A stretch of DNA of 64,000 nt from Kingdonia uniflora (GCA_014058105.1 JACGCM010001927.1:620001-684000), one strand, 5' to 3'; shown: positions 12,060-23,237, counted from the stretch's first letter. A program made the numbers and translations. The notes: a model not told the origin generated them from the sequence alone.

Positions 12060-12469
12060 CCCTGCCTAGCTGTAAAATTCCACACAGCTCGGGATGTTAT
12101 CCTATAATTAGGTAATAAAAACCATAAAATCTTGGTAGAAGTTATATCTAAACACCTTTCATTCTATCGAACTACATCATTTCGTCATATTTCATATCGA
12201 CCTGCCATTCCGAAATCTATACAATTTCCTTTCCTCCATATTTTTATCCAACCCCAGGTCAAACTTCTATTATATACATTACAAACATATTTCAAACAGT
12301 TCGATTATGATAATAATAATTTCAATGTCATATATTTCATCTTATCGGTATCTTGGCGAACTCGTCGCATTATTCTTAGCTCGATTCCTGAGACATTCTA
12401 TTCTATATCAACACAATGTTTAGATAACAAATATTATTCATTTCGAATCAGATTATAGATATGTTTACA

Positions 12470-12630
12470 GATAACTAGTCTTTCAAAGTACTCATAGATC
12501 GAATACTTTTACATATATCAAGTCTTACAAAGCACTCCAAAATCAGGTACTTTATAGATAATAAGTTTTTTGAGTGCTTTACAGATAACAGATCTTTCAG
12601 ACACCTCAAGCATCAAGTCCTTCAGTTTGT
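12470..12630. repeat. Degenerate short minisatellite in element A
   Basis: Imperfect units built on CTTTCAaAGtACTc...aGATa, about 27-34 bases long. They correspond to the clearer 27-bp array of element D (23960-24127), in the same place between aORF-a and aORF-b. Confidence 0.6.
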
Positions 12631-12749
12631 CATGCTTCTGTGATTTTTTACCCTGATACAAAGCAGAAATTGGATACAACAAAAAGCTACCCTCACATGA
12701 GTTTTGTCAAAGTCAAGTCAAACTTCAAATGTAAACTATGCTAGCAGAA

Positions 12750-13204
12750 GACTTAGTGTTGGACCCAACTCTTCTGAGTGGAGGTCTTCTTAGTGCCAAA
12801 AAATGATGGAAATGCAGATGCAGACTTCTACTCCTTGCCTTACTCCTCCACTACCATCACCGCCTCTTCTATAACCATACCCTCGCAGAGTTCGTAGAGA
12901 TAAAGAGGGCCTGACCTACAATCTATTACAACCCAAGAAATCAGCATAACTGCCCGTAGTTATACCTATCCCTGCATCAGTCTTCCCAACCTTATCCTCC
13001 GCAAGGGTACTGAGACAAGCCCAATGTTCCTCGCCTGTCAAGACGACATAAAACCTCTACCTACAGTAAAATTCCTCCTCAGCTTTAACCACTTCATCTT
13101 CCGACATACCTTGATAAATCAGAGGAATAGGAACGGGTATGGACATCTCCAAGCATTTTCAAAGTTATTCGCTTTTCCAGAACCATACTGCGAGTCTTCA
13201 CCAT
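12750..13204 (-). pseudogene. Element A antisense small protein aORF-a
   Basis: The minus-strand ATG at 13204 gives MVKTRSMVLEKRITLKML, then a frameshift. Text related to the D copy follows: PVPIPL-like, then EDEVVKAEEEFYC near 13070. It is the partner of aORF-a in C, D, G and J, which share the MVxTR start and a YFGxQSL-like middle. No known domain recognised. Confidence 0.5.
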
Positions 13205-13275
13205 CTGCCAAAATGGCAAAGATTTTTTTATAACAGATCAAGAGTACTTTGCCACAATCCTCGGTATAGGTACTC

Positions 13276-13283
13276 TTTATATA
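13276..13283 (-). promoter_or_regulatory. TATA box of element A aORF-a
   Basis: The minus strand reads TATATAAAG about 75 bases before the ATG, close to the distance seen in element D (TATATAAATA, 80 bases). Confidence 0.5.
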
Positions 13284-13531
13284 ACCCTACATTTATTGTG
13301 CAGGTACGTTTATCCAAGTGTCATCATTCAATACCGATGCAACTCTTCAAAATATAACTGTCACATACATTAACATCCACATCTTCATTTAATGGACGTC
13401 ATTTCTCTATAACCCGCAGAACTTCCATGTAGTCAAAGCCATCATTACTCTATTTCAATATTAAATTTTTTTAACCCGAATACCCATTACCCATAGACTC
13501 TTTCTTAACCAAAGCCACATGTGACTTCGGT

Positions 13532-13545
13532 TGCGAAGGGGCGAT
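13532..13545 (+). other. Element A polypurine tract
   Basis: TGCGAAGGGGCGAT lies directly before the 3' LTR. D and E share the GAGGCGAT or closely related tract at their own 3' LTR borders. Confidence 0.7.
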
Positions 13546-14156
13546 TATAGGGACCTATCCCTCAATCTCACCTAAAATTGAGCTGTCGATCAGTTTTAAT
13601 TGCCTCCATCTCAGACTCACACATTTTCCACATGACTTCTTCAGTCAACATTTTAACCTACTCCATGAACTGGTGAAGAACGTGGGTCAAGCTCAAACCG
13701 AAAAACCTAAACTTGGGTCTCACGAACTCGTTAGTTACTCTGTCAACTGCCATTAAACACATTATTTGGAGAACGTGCTTTAGTACGATGAAGAGCTGCA
13801 TAAAAGGCCTTTATAAGGAAGAAGCTTCAGAAGAGACAAATACCAGAAAATTACACGAGAAATCACCGAGAAAAATACATATTCTAGATTCTCAAAAACA
13901 TTCAAACTTCTTAGTTACAAGGTTCAAGCATTTCTAAATCTAGAGATCACTTATAATAAGATATCCGCCTCAAGCAATAAAGATACTTTTACAAAAATCC
14001 TACACTCGAGGTCGTGGTTATTTTTACCTATTCAGAGGTTTTTCACGCTAAAACTACTTGTGTCATTTCTTGCTTTCTATTAGAACATTGTCACAGGTTC
14101 ATTGGTGTGATATCGAATTCCACGCCATTTTGTGCCTACGGAATTTTGCCATTGCA
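13546..14156 (+). repeat. Element A 3' LTR (611 bp)
   Basis: It starts TATAGGGACCTATCCCTC (TG mutated to TA) after the purine tract and ends GCCATTGCA. TATA-like GCATAAAAGG lies near 13799. Its last 287 bases repeat window bases 1-289. Confidence 0.9.
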
Positions 14157-15290
14157 GTAACCTCCAATCGTCTTCTTCATGTTCATCACCCCCAGTGTTA
14201 ATTACATTCGAGCAGACAAGATTAATATTGGGGGTAGATAGAATTTTAATTTTTAAATATCGAACCTCTGTTCTAAGAATTCCTGCCAGATAAGCAAGGG
14301 AGTCTGCATGTCAATTTTTTCCTCGTGGTAAATACTCAATCGTGACCTTCTAAAATTTATTTATTCTGTCGGCCAATAGTACAATATATTCCACCATATT
14401 TCAATTTTTTGATATTGTTCTGTATAATGATTTAAGATTAATAGAAAGTTTAGGTATTTCGAGCTTTAACGTCATGTCCAAACCATAGATTAACGCTTTG
14501 TACTCTATTTCATTTGTGTTCTCTTGAAATTGAGTCGGATCAATTTCACAATCCTATTATTCGAGGGTGTATTAAGAATGATTCCGACTTCTGATCTTGC
14601 TGGCTCAGTAGACCCGTTAGTCAAAAGGTACCACCCTTTTTTCTATCCCTAGTCATTCTTTTCTTCGAACTGTTCTTCAACTATATCCGGATCGTATTAT
14701 TCCCAATCCGGGTCTTCATCTAGGAAATCTGCTACAAAATTAGCTACTACATGCCCATTCTCAGAAAGTCTTTGTTCGAAGCGTATATCGTGCTCAACTA
14801 TATCCGAAACTAATTGACTATTGTTGCACTCGTCTGGTTTTATTTATTTATGATAAGACCTCTCAAAGGGTATAATGTGTCATTACTCGAATTGAATGAG
14901 CTTGAAAATATTGTTTTTGCTTCTGTGAGGTGTAAACGAGGGTAAGGAGTAGTTTTTCAATTTTAGTGTACCGTGATTCTGTTGTAGTAAGAATTTTGCT
15001 GATGAAGTGCACGGGCTTTTCTATTTTCCGATCAAGTCAAATGAGTACCGAACTGAGAAAATTATTTATAATAGCAAGATTTACTGTAAGCTCTTCTCCT
15101 TTTGTTGGGGTACTCATGATAGGATATTTTCCCAAATAATTCTTGAAGTTTTAGAATGATGTTTCGCATTCGTTATTCCATTCAATTTTATAATCCTTAT
15201 TATTCTTCCATTTTTGAGTCCCATCGCGTAGTAGGTTAAATAACCATCTACACCGATCTGATAACTTAGACACAAATTTATTCATCGCTG
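14157..15290 (-). pseudogene. pol: Element B RNase H domains remnant
   Basis: Minus-strand reading gives the second RNase H-like domain: TDGSTEPARSEVGIIL near 14610-14570, then an IVKLIRLNF stretch. Leftward it reaches the linker near 14200 (LTLGVMNMKKTIGG). To its right lies the RT-linked RNase H region (14690-15290), with shifted but recognisable text. Stops are frequent. Confidence 0.65.
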
Positions 15291-16030
15291 CAATCTTTTC
15301 ACCTAACTTTTACATGTATTTTTTGGTTTTTTAAGATGGTATTGATAAGAGAGCTCGAATACGATCAGGGTCAGCTTCAATTCCCTTTTTGTTGATTAAG
15401 TGTCCTAAGATTTTTCTTAATTGAACCCCCAACTGGCATTTATCCGGGTTAAGCTTCATTCTATAAAATGAAGGATTATAAAAATTATGTGAAGATCAGT
15501 CAGGTGATCTCCTCTCTTGAGGCTTTTATATAGCATGTCATCAATGTATACTTCCATTGTTTTCCCCAGGTTGTTTTTGAACATTTGGGTCATCCATCTT
15601 TGATAAGTTTCTCCAGCATTCTTAAGTTTGAAAGGCATGAATTTATAGCAGTATAATCCTTACTTTATGATGAATATTATTTTCTCTTTATCATTGGGTA
15701 GGAGTAGAATTTGATTGCAACCTTATGTGGCATTCATCATGGATAATAGTTCATGCCTAACAGTTCAATTCATCAAGTGATTGATTATTGTGAGGGGGAA
15801 ACTATCTTTTAGAGTATGTTTATTCAGGTTAGTGAAATTCACACAAACTCTGATCTTGTTATTTTTCTTCAAAACCACTGCGATGTTTGAAATTCAGTCG
15901 AGGTAATCTACTTTTCGGATGAATCTAACTTCAATAAGCTTAACGATTTCCTTGTTAACTTCCTTCCAAAGTTTGGGTTCTAATGTCTTTTGTTTTTGTT
16001 TAACTACCACAACTTTATCTTTGAAATAAA
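15290..16030 (-). pseudogene. pol: Element B reverse transcriptase remnant
   Basis: The clearest stretch is MPFKLKNAGETYQRWMTQMF (15638 leftward), followed by NNLGKTMEVYIDDMLYKS, with YIDD at 15548-15537. Upstream palm and finger parts extend to about 16030 with stops. Confidence 0.85.
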
Positions 16031-16239
16031 GTTTAAGACAAGCCAAAATGGGAACGAACCTTTGAATTTCTCAGAATGTCCAAGCGAACATATCTTTATT
16101 TTCTTTTAAGAATTTAATAAGTGTGTTTTGCTCCACCGAAGGTAAATGAGTTCCTACAAAAATACCTTAATTAGCCATGTCGATCTTGATGTAGTCTATG
16201 ATTTTTGTAGTTGATTGCCGGCCCCCTATAGGTCCAAAT

Positions 16240-16780
16240 TTTTGTTATTACTATGCCTTAAACATCTCTGAAGTATTTGTCATAGTAATTACAATATTTT
16301 TGCATGGTTGAGCTAGTTTTTGGCTACCCTTGACTTCATAGATTCCACCATTCCTATCAAATCGTAATACAAGATGATACATAGAAGGAATAACCTCCAT
16401 GTTATGCAGCTTGAATCGTCCCGTTATCCCTAAATATCTTGATTTCGCATTCACAATATAAAATAACACGTCAACTGTCATCGGGCCCGTTGTGATGGGA
16501 ATCAAGATTTCACCCAACCATACTTCTTTAGATCTATTGAAGCCACTGATATCCATATCACTGGTCTCAACTCAATCTGTTAGACCTATCATCTCAATTG
16601 TGCTCAGAAAAAGTACTTCAATAGCACTTCCGGTATCCACCATCATTGTGTACATTACAAAGTTCTTTATTTTCTACATGATTACTAATGCATCATGGTG
16701 AGAAAATTTAACATGGCTAATGTCACACTCTTCAAAGGAGATCCGGCTCTCCTGTTACTACACTCTAGGTATAATCGAGC
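16240..16780 (-). pseudogene. pol: Element B protease remnant
   Basis: The catalytic box is MMVDTGSAIEVLFLSTI near 16650-16600. The family stretches MDISGFNRSKEVWLGE (from 16556) and FKLHNMEVIPSMYH follow. The catalytic triad is intact; a 101-codon open stretch survives from 16556 to 16251. Confidence 0.82.
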
Positions 16781-16879
16781 TTTATTTTTTACCACGGAAA
16801 GGTCTTGACATTGAACAAGTCAGTGTCTTTTGAACCAGACCGACCTATTTGCCTTGTTTGTCTCAATAAAGTAACTGAG

Positions 16880-18298
16880 GTGAAGATGATAGAGGCATTT
16901 CTCTTTAGTCCCTTCTTTGATCTAGATGACTTCATCATCTTTTTTGTAGTTTCCATTCTTATAACTTTCCACGTCGACAATGTATTCGTGCATTCTTCCC
17001 TCTTTAAGTAGGTATTCCATGAGCTTCTGGAAAGCATAACATCATTTAGTATTGTGATGTCTGACTTTATTATGTTTGATGTATAGTGTTCCTTCGGTTG
17101 GCTGGAGGGGTTTTCCATATCTGAGAAACTTATCCCTTTGAAGCGTAAGATAGATATCAGCTAATTTGGCAGTTAATCTTAGGAGACAAGGCTTTGGAAG
17201 ATCATTTCCTTTGCGAGGTTGGTCTCCTTCGGACTTAGATAATTTCTTTTATCACCTCCAATATCTATAGTACGTTTAAATTCTTGTTATGTGTTTTATC
17301 CTTTAGTTATGAGGACAGATTTTGCAGATTTATGCCTTTACAACATTATTCTTTCGGGATAGATGTAATTGTTTACTTTCTCGACTATTTCTTCTAGAGT
17401 TGTTGGTTTGTTCAAGATGAGGTGCTCCTTCTCTTTGCTTTCAATAAGAAGATCTTTTGTAAAGGCTGGCATTGAGATTTTTTAATTGAGACTATCCACT
17501 GTCCTGGACATATCCAAAATTTTCTTAGTGAATACTTTGAGCTCCTCTCCTAACATTTTCTTAAGACTGATAAGGGTGTAAAGATTTTCTTATTTATCCT
17601 AGTTGTACGAATATTTGTTGTCGAAGAGTTTTCATAACTGATGAAAAAAATGGATCGATCCTTCGTCCAAGGAGTGAAGCCAGCATAAGGGCTCGCTTTG
17701 GAGGCTGGTGGGGAGTAAACGGCATAAAATACGGTTTGACATTGAATGCAATCCTAATTAAGCTTGAAATTCTTATACATGCTCAACAGGATTCGTCCTA
17801 TACTTTCGATTCTTTGGTGTAGAAAGCTTGGTTGTACATCGATATCCAACAATTCCTGCTCAATTAGGCTCTTCTATTATCTGTTAATGATGCTTTTGTT
17901 TGTAGTGCTTGGGCCTCCAAGAGTTCTTTGATGCGTTTATCCATATGCTCCTGAGTAATGAACTGTCGGGCTGTAACTGTTTAGTACTGTAGACCCCTCT
18001 CCCCGGGGTTGTGATGTCCACTTCCCTCGCTGAGCCATTCCCGTACATGAATTCAGGTTCTTATCCTTTGTATGTCCTCCACATATCTGAGGTCAACCAG
18101 ATCTGTATCGACCTCTTGTTGAGCAGCAGGTACTGGAAATATTTTGGGTTCCCGTGGGTTTTGGTCTGGCTGAATATTAACTCCTTAACTAATGGCATAA
18201 ATGATTCCTATTTCCTGTAATAACTCTTTAATGAGTTACTACTGTAGCATGTCTTCCTGTGATCGTCAGGTTGAGTTACTACTTGGAGATCAAAATCA
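16880..18298 (-). pseudogene. gag: Element B gag remnant
   Basis: Reading leftward from about 17970: FITQEHMDKRIKELLEAQAL, then gag core text near 17700-17330 with shifts, a knuckle-like HNKVRHHNT...CYAFQKLMEY near 17060, and EYIVDVESYKNGNYKK near 16960. The last blocks match gag of A. The N-terminal start seen in A, C and D is missing, in line with loss of the 5' end of B. Confidence 0.65.
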
Positions 18299-18314
18299 GG
18301 AATAGGTCCTTACA

Positions 18315-18650
18315 AGTGCTTTGAAATAAGATTGATTTAGTATTTTTATCTCCCAAAACTTATCCCTGCCTTATTTATAGATTTCCTCCCTAGCTCGTTG
18401 GTATCAACACGTTTTCCTGGATTAGGGGAGAGAGTGGTGGTGCTTTTGGAAGCCATTCCTGTAACTGCCAGTTTGTGGGACATTTGTCCTTAACTTATTC
18501 TTTCATGTTCTCATAGGGTTTGAGCTATGTCATCCATTAGTTTATGGGAAAGGTGTCATAGGTCATTAGGAGGTGGGACCTTACAATTTTATGTGAGCCT
18601 GACATCTTGGTAGTTCGCTAAGGAAGTTGCTCGAGGGATAGGTCTTTATA
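18315..18650 (-). repeat. Element C 3' LTR, fragment
   Basis: It aligns with 54530-54808 (shared ATCTCCCAAAACTTATC, CCTGCCTTATTTAT, CGTTTTCCTGGATTAGGGG). The right edge GGATAGGTCTTTATA is the LTR start, next to a purine tract. The other LTR end is missing because element B lies there. Confidence 0.82.
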
Positions 18651-18664
18651 ATCTCCATCTCTCA
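18651..18664 (-). other. Element C polypurine tract
   Basis: The minus strand reads GAGAGATGGAGAT before the LTR start, as expected for a 3' LTR of a minus-strand element. Confidence 0.6.
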
Positions 18665-18895
18665 TCTAAAGGCACGAGTAGCTTGAGTTGAGAAGTTCAA
18701 ATCGAGCTTCTTTTTGTTATTTGAATTTAAATGAATAGCCTAGACCTTTAGACTTTGTTGCTGACTATTACGTTTCATGTGAATTGAAGTTTTCATTACT
18801 GATTATGTATTGGACTTGATTATCATCAATTAATGTAATAATGGATATAAGTACTTGTCATTTCTTATCATCAAGCCATCATCTTCTCAATTAAA

Positions 18896-18901
18896 TATAT
18901 A
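18896..18901 (+). promoter_or_regulatory. TATA-like box of element C aORF-a
   Basis: AAATATATACAA lies 36 bases before the aORF-a ATG. It is weaker than the TATAAATA boxes of D, E and J. Confidence 0.35.
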
Positions 18902-18931
18902 CAATCTATTGCTACAACTTCCCTGTAAAAA

Positions 18932-19258
18932 ATGGTTACTACCAGAGGTCAAACCTATGAAAATCGAGTGTTGGCCATGATTCATGAGCTCCAACAGTAC
19001 TATTTTGGAAACCAGTCTTTGTCTGACGAAACTCCCATTCCTGGCTCGCTAACTTACTATAGAATAACAAAGGATGAAGTGGAGAAGGTGGATGATGAGT
19101 ACTTCCATATGTTTTGCTTCTATTATATTCTCAAGATAGCTCAGCGGTGTAGGGATTATCTTTGGCATCTTGCGGAGTTGGCTATTTTAGAGGAGGATCA
19201 GGCTGCCAGTGTTAAGTGCAAGTGGTCACGTGGATTTGGCTGCCTTGGTTGTAATTAG
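18932..19258 (+). CDS. Element C antisense small protein aORF-a (108 aa, uninterrupted)
   Basis: This is the only copy of aORF-a in the window without an internal stop. It begins MVTTRGQTYENRVLAM and carries ELQQYYFGNQSL, then a PIPGSLTYYRIT stretch and an acidic middle (KDEVEKVDDEYF). The C-terminus is basic and glycine/cysteine-containing (CKWSRGFGCLGCN), recalling the GCxxCN tail of aORF-b. This suggests a and b are paralogues. It is antisense to gag-pol and lies 0.3 kb inside the 3' LTR. No known family recognised; expression unproven, and the frame may simply have escaped mutation. Confidence 0.55.
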   Translation: MVTTRGQTYENRVLAMIHELQQYYFGNQSLSDETPIPGSLTYYRITKDEVEKVDDEYFHMFCFYYILKIAQRCRDYLWHLAELAILEEDQAASVKCKWSRGFGCLGCN

Positions 19259-19410
19259 GACTCTGTATTTATTTATTTTATTTTTTACTATTAAAATAAA
19301 ATCTTGGTGGAACTATTTTGCTTTTTGTTTTTGTTATTAACGTTTGGATAGTACTCTTTTTGGATGGTTGGCTTATTCTCCTCCTTAATTGATATAAGAC
19401 CTTACGTATA

Positions 19411-20640
19411 GGATGTTCTCGAATTAAGGTTGATTGTTGATACTTTAAAGAAAGAGCTTTCTAGGATGAAAAACATATTGGTCGCAACAAATTATGCCAT
19501 TGCATAGGCCAAGGGTCTGTTGAGAGAATATAAAGCTCTTGGGGATGCTCATTGGAAAAAATTTGTAATGCACAACCTGGTTGGGCTAAAGCTAAAATAG
19601 AGCGGGATGAAGTTGTTAGTAAAAGTAGAGATATGTATATTAAAATTTGACCTTTCTTACTTGGTGGTATTAGGGATAACACTCCATCCCATGCTAAAGA
19701 ACTTATAATGTTTACTTTATTCCTTAAAGCCAAAATAGATAGTGAGAGGGGATTAATGAGGTCTACCTTGGAGTGATAGAAGAAAACATATTGCATCCAG
19801 ACCCTGCTACTATCGAACGTTTGGTGACCAGATCTAGGAATCTGTACAACCTTAAGACTAAAGATCGTTTAGCTTGAGCTGGTGTTTAAATGATTTATCT
19901 ATGATTATGTGAATATGATCATGCATTTTTATTTATGTTGAATGATTTTGTGTAGAAATTACGATCTATGAAGAATATATTTTATAATATTTTGAAGAAA
20001 ATTATGATGGATCAACTGTATTGAGGGATGATTTAAAAACTTCTCAAGTAGCTTTAGAAAATTCTACTGAACTTAATATGAAATTTGAGGTCAAATTAGG
20101 GAATGAAAGACATTCAAGGAAATTTGCAGAGGATGACAGAAAAAGATCTTACGGGCTTCTAAAGAAAACTCATAGACAGATGGTAGACATGTTGTAGCCT
20201 AACGCCAAAAAACTTGTGTCAGGGGACTCTCACGAAAGGCAATTCAAGTATGTGATAGCATTTTATGGAAGTAAAATAAAGAGGGTTAAAGAAGATAGGG
20301 ATAAAATCCAAGATTTCTAGGTTGAGGCAGGAGTTCCTTGCAACGTGAACATAATTCATGTTGATTACTTGAATCATTTAGGCAATAACTTTCCATCTCG
20401 GGCTGATTTCAATGTTAACAACTCTGATTCTATTTTGGTTTTTATTAACTAAAGTCGAGTAGAGGCTAGTATGAAGGTTGTTATTTGCAGATCCCCAAAA
20501 GTTAATGATGGATCTTTGAGTGTGATAGAAAGAATTCAACCTATGAAATGCTTTGGAAAAATAAAAAGTAGGTTGGTTATTATAAATGTGTAGTAGACTT
20601 ATCAAGGGATTGAAGCTAGTTTTACTTTTGCTTAATCATC
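19411..20640 (+). pseudogene. Element C antisense coiled-coil tail of aORF-c
   Basis: A likely splice acceptor (GTATAG at 19405-19410) precedes a coil (IVDTLKKELSRMKNIL). Then comes a conserved block GWAKAKIERDEVV near 19590 and YIKI-stop-PFLLGG near 19640, which also occurs in element G (GWAKEKIEKDEVV). A second coil follows (19990-20300). The transposon-like first domain of aORF-c is absent. Several stops. Confidence 0.55.
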
Positions 20641-20879
20641 TGGTATATTTATTAGATATATTATAGTTGACAATAATTTATTTATTTATTATTATTTTGG
20701 GGGGGATGGGGGAAAATTTGAATAGTTTTCCTTGATGAGACTAAAATGTTCATACAATTGAAGATTAAATCTCACATTTGGAAATAAATTGTATGTACAG
20801 GCTGAAGATTAAATTGTTTTTCGTGATATAAAAAAAGAAATCGGCCAAACTAACGATAGTATTTCTTCAGCCTTCTTGT

Positions 20880-21990
20880 ATTCCCCAAACGTGGAATCCT
20901 GATTGCTTCCTCTGTCATCAAGTAGTACGAGCACAAAATGTCACTTCCTATTACTATAAATGGTCCTTCCCAATTTTTTCCAGCTTCCCAGTATTCAGTT
21001 CCTTCTACCTTTTAGAATTTCTCTGAGTACTAAGTCATTGACTTCAAACTTACTGTTCCAAACCCTTTTATTATATGAATTTTCTAGCATGTTGTAGTCC
21101 CTGCCTAGATTTACTATAACTCGTTATCTTGTTTTATCTATCCAATTCATATTGCATGCGAGTTCGAATTTGTTTTCTTTGTCGATTAGCTCGTGATCTC
21201 TGACTGGATGGAGATACTTTGTTGTGATCATGATCTCAGTGCCATATACAAGAAAAAATGGAGAACATCCTATGGATTGTTTTGGGGTTGTCATGTTGGG
21301 ACAATCAAACATGTGGCAACTTCCTGATCCAATTTTCTTTCTTCTCTGTGTTTAATTTCTTCTTGGATCCAGGAACTATGGTTTTGTTTGGGATTTCGGC
21401 ATGTCCATTTCTTTGAGGGTAGTATGAAATTGATGGTGAGTGTCTGATGTTATGTTTGCTCAGGAAGCTGATCCTCTTTTCTCCAACAAACTGGGGACTG
21501 TTAGCGATTCGAATCAGATGTGGGCAGCCAAACCTCATGATAATATTTTCCCAAATGAATTTGATGACTCCCCCTTCTCTAGTTTGATAGAGTGGGACCA
21601 CTTTAACCCATTTTGTAAAGTAATTTATTACCATAAAGAGGAATTTCTTATTGCCCGGTGTGTTAGGAAACTCTCCTGCTAGGTCGAGGGACAATCATTT
21701 GAATGGCCAAAATGCCTTACTTGCATATAGCTCCAGTGCAGGAGCTCTTATCTTATGTTCATGTCCCTGATAAGGATCACATTTTCTTGAATAATCTTCA
21801 GCTTGTTTTCTTATTTTAAGCCAGAACACTCCTTACGTGATAACCCTGTTTACGAGTGAGCATTCTGCCGCATGAAATCCACAAGTTCCTTCGTGGAATT
21901 CTTTAAACATTCCATCTGCTCCTTTTTTGAGGAGACATTTCAGATAAGGCCTAGTAACCGACCTTTTGTATAACTTATTCATCAGTACTA
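20880..21990 (-). pseudogene. pol: Element C integrase remnant
   Basis: The core is well preserved from 21694: MSLDLAGEFPNTPGNKKF, YFTKWVKVVPLYQTRE and HSPSISYYPQRNGHAE. The C-terminal part continues 21312-21124 (SIGCSPFFLVYGTEIMI) and ends near 20880. The zinc-binding HEGTCGFHAAE block is at about 21890. Stops and shifts are present between blocks. Confidence 0.82.
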
Positions 21991-22368
21991 TGTAATATTT
22001 TGAATCTTCAAATATTATCCTTCGCTCTTTTGTACTGTCTGGGAGGTCCCCATTACATTTATTTTTTAGGCCAAAATATCTTAGGAAGGGCTTCCTCCAA
22101 TCATCTTCCTCCTCTTCATTGCCTATAGTATTAATTACGTAGATTGAGGCATGATTGATGTTGGGTGTCGATAGTACTTTGATCATAAGATATCTAACTT
22201 TTGTACCTATCACACCAGCTGAGTAAGCCAGTGAGTCAGCGCGTCGATTCTCCCCATGAGGTAAATATTCGAGCGTTGCTGTCTTAAATATTCTCATCCT
22301 TTCGGCTACAAATGTTGCATAATCAACCATCTTCTTATTCATTTTATATTATTCAGAGAAGTAGTGGA
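21990..22368 (-). pseudogene. pol: Element C second RNase H-like domain, C-terminal part
   Basis: From about 22342 leftward: MNKKMVDYATFVAERMRIF, then LPHGENRRADSLAYSAGV with the last catalytic Asp. The domain is cut by D at 22369; its N-terminal half is at 36512-36720. Confidence 0.82.
22364..22368. repeat. Target-site duplication of element D, left copy (GTGGA)
   Basis: GTGGA stands just left of the D LTR start and again at 36507-36511 just right of its end. The five-base length is typical for gypsy integrases. Confidence 0.9.
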
Positions 22369-22967
22369 TGTAATGGCCAAATTTTGTAAGCTCAAGATGG
22401 CTCGGAATTAGCTCTTACACCAATTTTCCTGTGACAAAAATTAATGTGAAATAAGAAATAACACAGGTGATTTAGCGTGGAAAACCTCTGAATAGGTAAA
22501 TAACCATGACCTCAGGTTGAGGGTTTTAGTAATAGTGACTTTTATTGCTTGAGGCTAATATCATATTACAAGTGATCTCTCGAACTAGAAATACTTGATC
22601 TTGTGAATAAGAATTTTGATATTTTGAGAATCTAGAAAATATAATTTTCTTGGTGATTTCTCGTATATTTTTCTGGTCCTTGTCTCTTCTGGAATTTTTT
22701 CTTTAAATAGGCCTTGCCTACAATTTGTTATCGTGCTGAAATACGTTCTTCGAATAATGTGGTAAGTGGCGGCTGACTGAATAGCAGTTAAGTTCGTAAG
22801 AGACAAATATCTTTAACTTGTTCATGTTTTTCTGTTATGCTCGACCCATATTTTTTATCAGTTCGTGGTATAGGTGTCAATGCTACCTATTTATATCACG
22901 TGTAAAATACGTGAGTTTGACATGGAGGTAGTTTGAATTGGGTTAGATCGAGGGATAGGTCCATTCA
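22369..22967 (-). repeat. Element D 3' LTR (599 bp)
   Basis: The plus strand starts TGTAATGGCCAAATTTTG and ends AGGTCCATTCA. It pairs with 35892-36506. Purine tract adjoins at right. Confidence 0.92.
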
Positions 22968-22982
22968 ATCGCCTCCTCGTAA
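22968..22982 (-). other. Element D polypurine tract
   Basis: The minus strand reads TTACGAGGAGGCGAT before the LTR start. Confidence 0.65.
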
Positions 22983-23227
22983 CTGAAGTCACAAGGTGTT
23001 TTAGTTGAGAAAGAATTTGGGGAAATATGGGTTTTGAAAGTTGAAAAGAAAGGCTGAATCAATATGGATTTGACTGTATGGAAAATGTGTATATTTTTAT
23101 AGGGGGATGTTTTTGCATTGAATGATGATGAGAATATTGATGTATGGGGACGCTTGGGGTTTTAAGAGTTTCATCTATTTTGTATGATGACGCTTGGGAA
23201 ATGTACCTGTACATTAAATATTATGGT

Positions 23228-23237
23228 TATATAAATA
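23228..23237 (+). promoter_or_regulatory. TATA box of element D aORF-a
   Basis: TATATAAATA, 80 bases before the antisense ATG at 23308. Confidence 0.55.

Larger units (their letters stand above)
1..14156 (+). mobile_element. Element A: Tat-like Ty3/gypsy LTR retrotransposon (5' LTR cut by window edge)
   Basis: The first 289 bases repeat at 13870-14156, so they are the ends of the two LTRs of one plus-strand element. In between lie a primer-binding site, gag, protease, RT, two RNase H-like domains and integrase (all broken), then a tandem-repeat block and an antisense gene block, and a purine tract just before the 3' LTR. The order and the long extra region after pol fit the plant Tat lineage. 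The element is inserted in element B, whose pol resumes at 14157; the other half of B and the left target duplication lie outside the window. Confidence 0.9.
14157..18314 (-). mobile_element. Element B: Tat-like gypsy element, right part (host of A)
   Basis: Right of element A, minus-strand pol resumes in mid-RNase H/integrase linker and runs back through RT, protease and gag to about 18298. The end at 18314 reads TGTAAGGACCTATTCC on the minus strand, an LTR start, but the rest of that LTR and the primer site are missing. The sequence beyond 18314 is the interior of the 3' LTR of C, so B most likely inserted there and then lost most of its 5' LTR. The integrase half of B lies left of the window. 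Confidence 0.75.

Noticed and set aside
20690..20715. G-rich run GGGGGGGATGGGGG as a G-quadruplex
   Set aside because: There are only two G-runs close together, so no four-tract quadruplex is supported.
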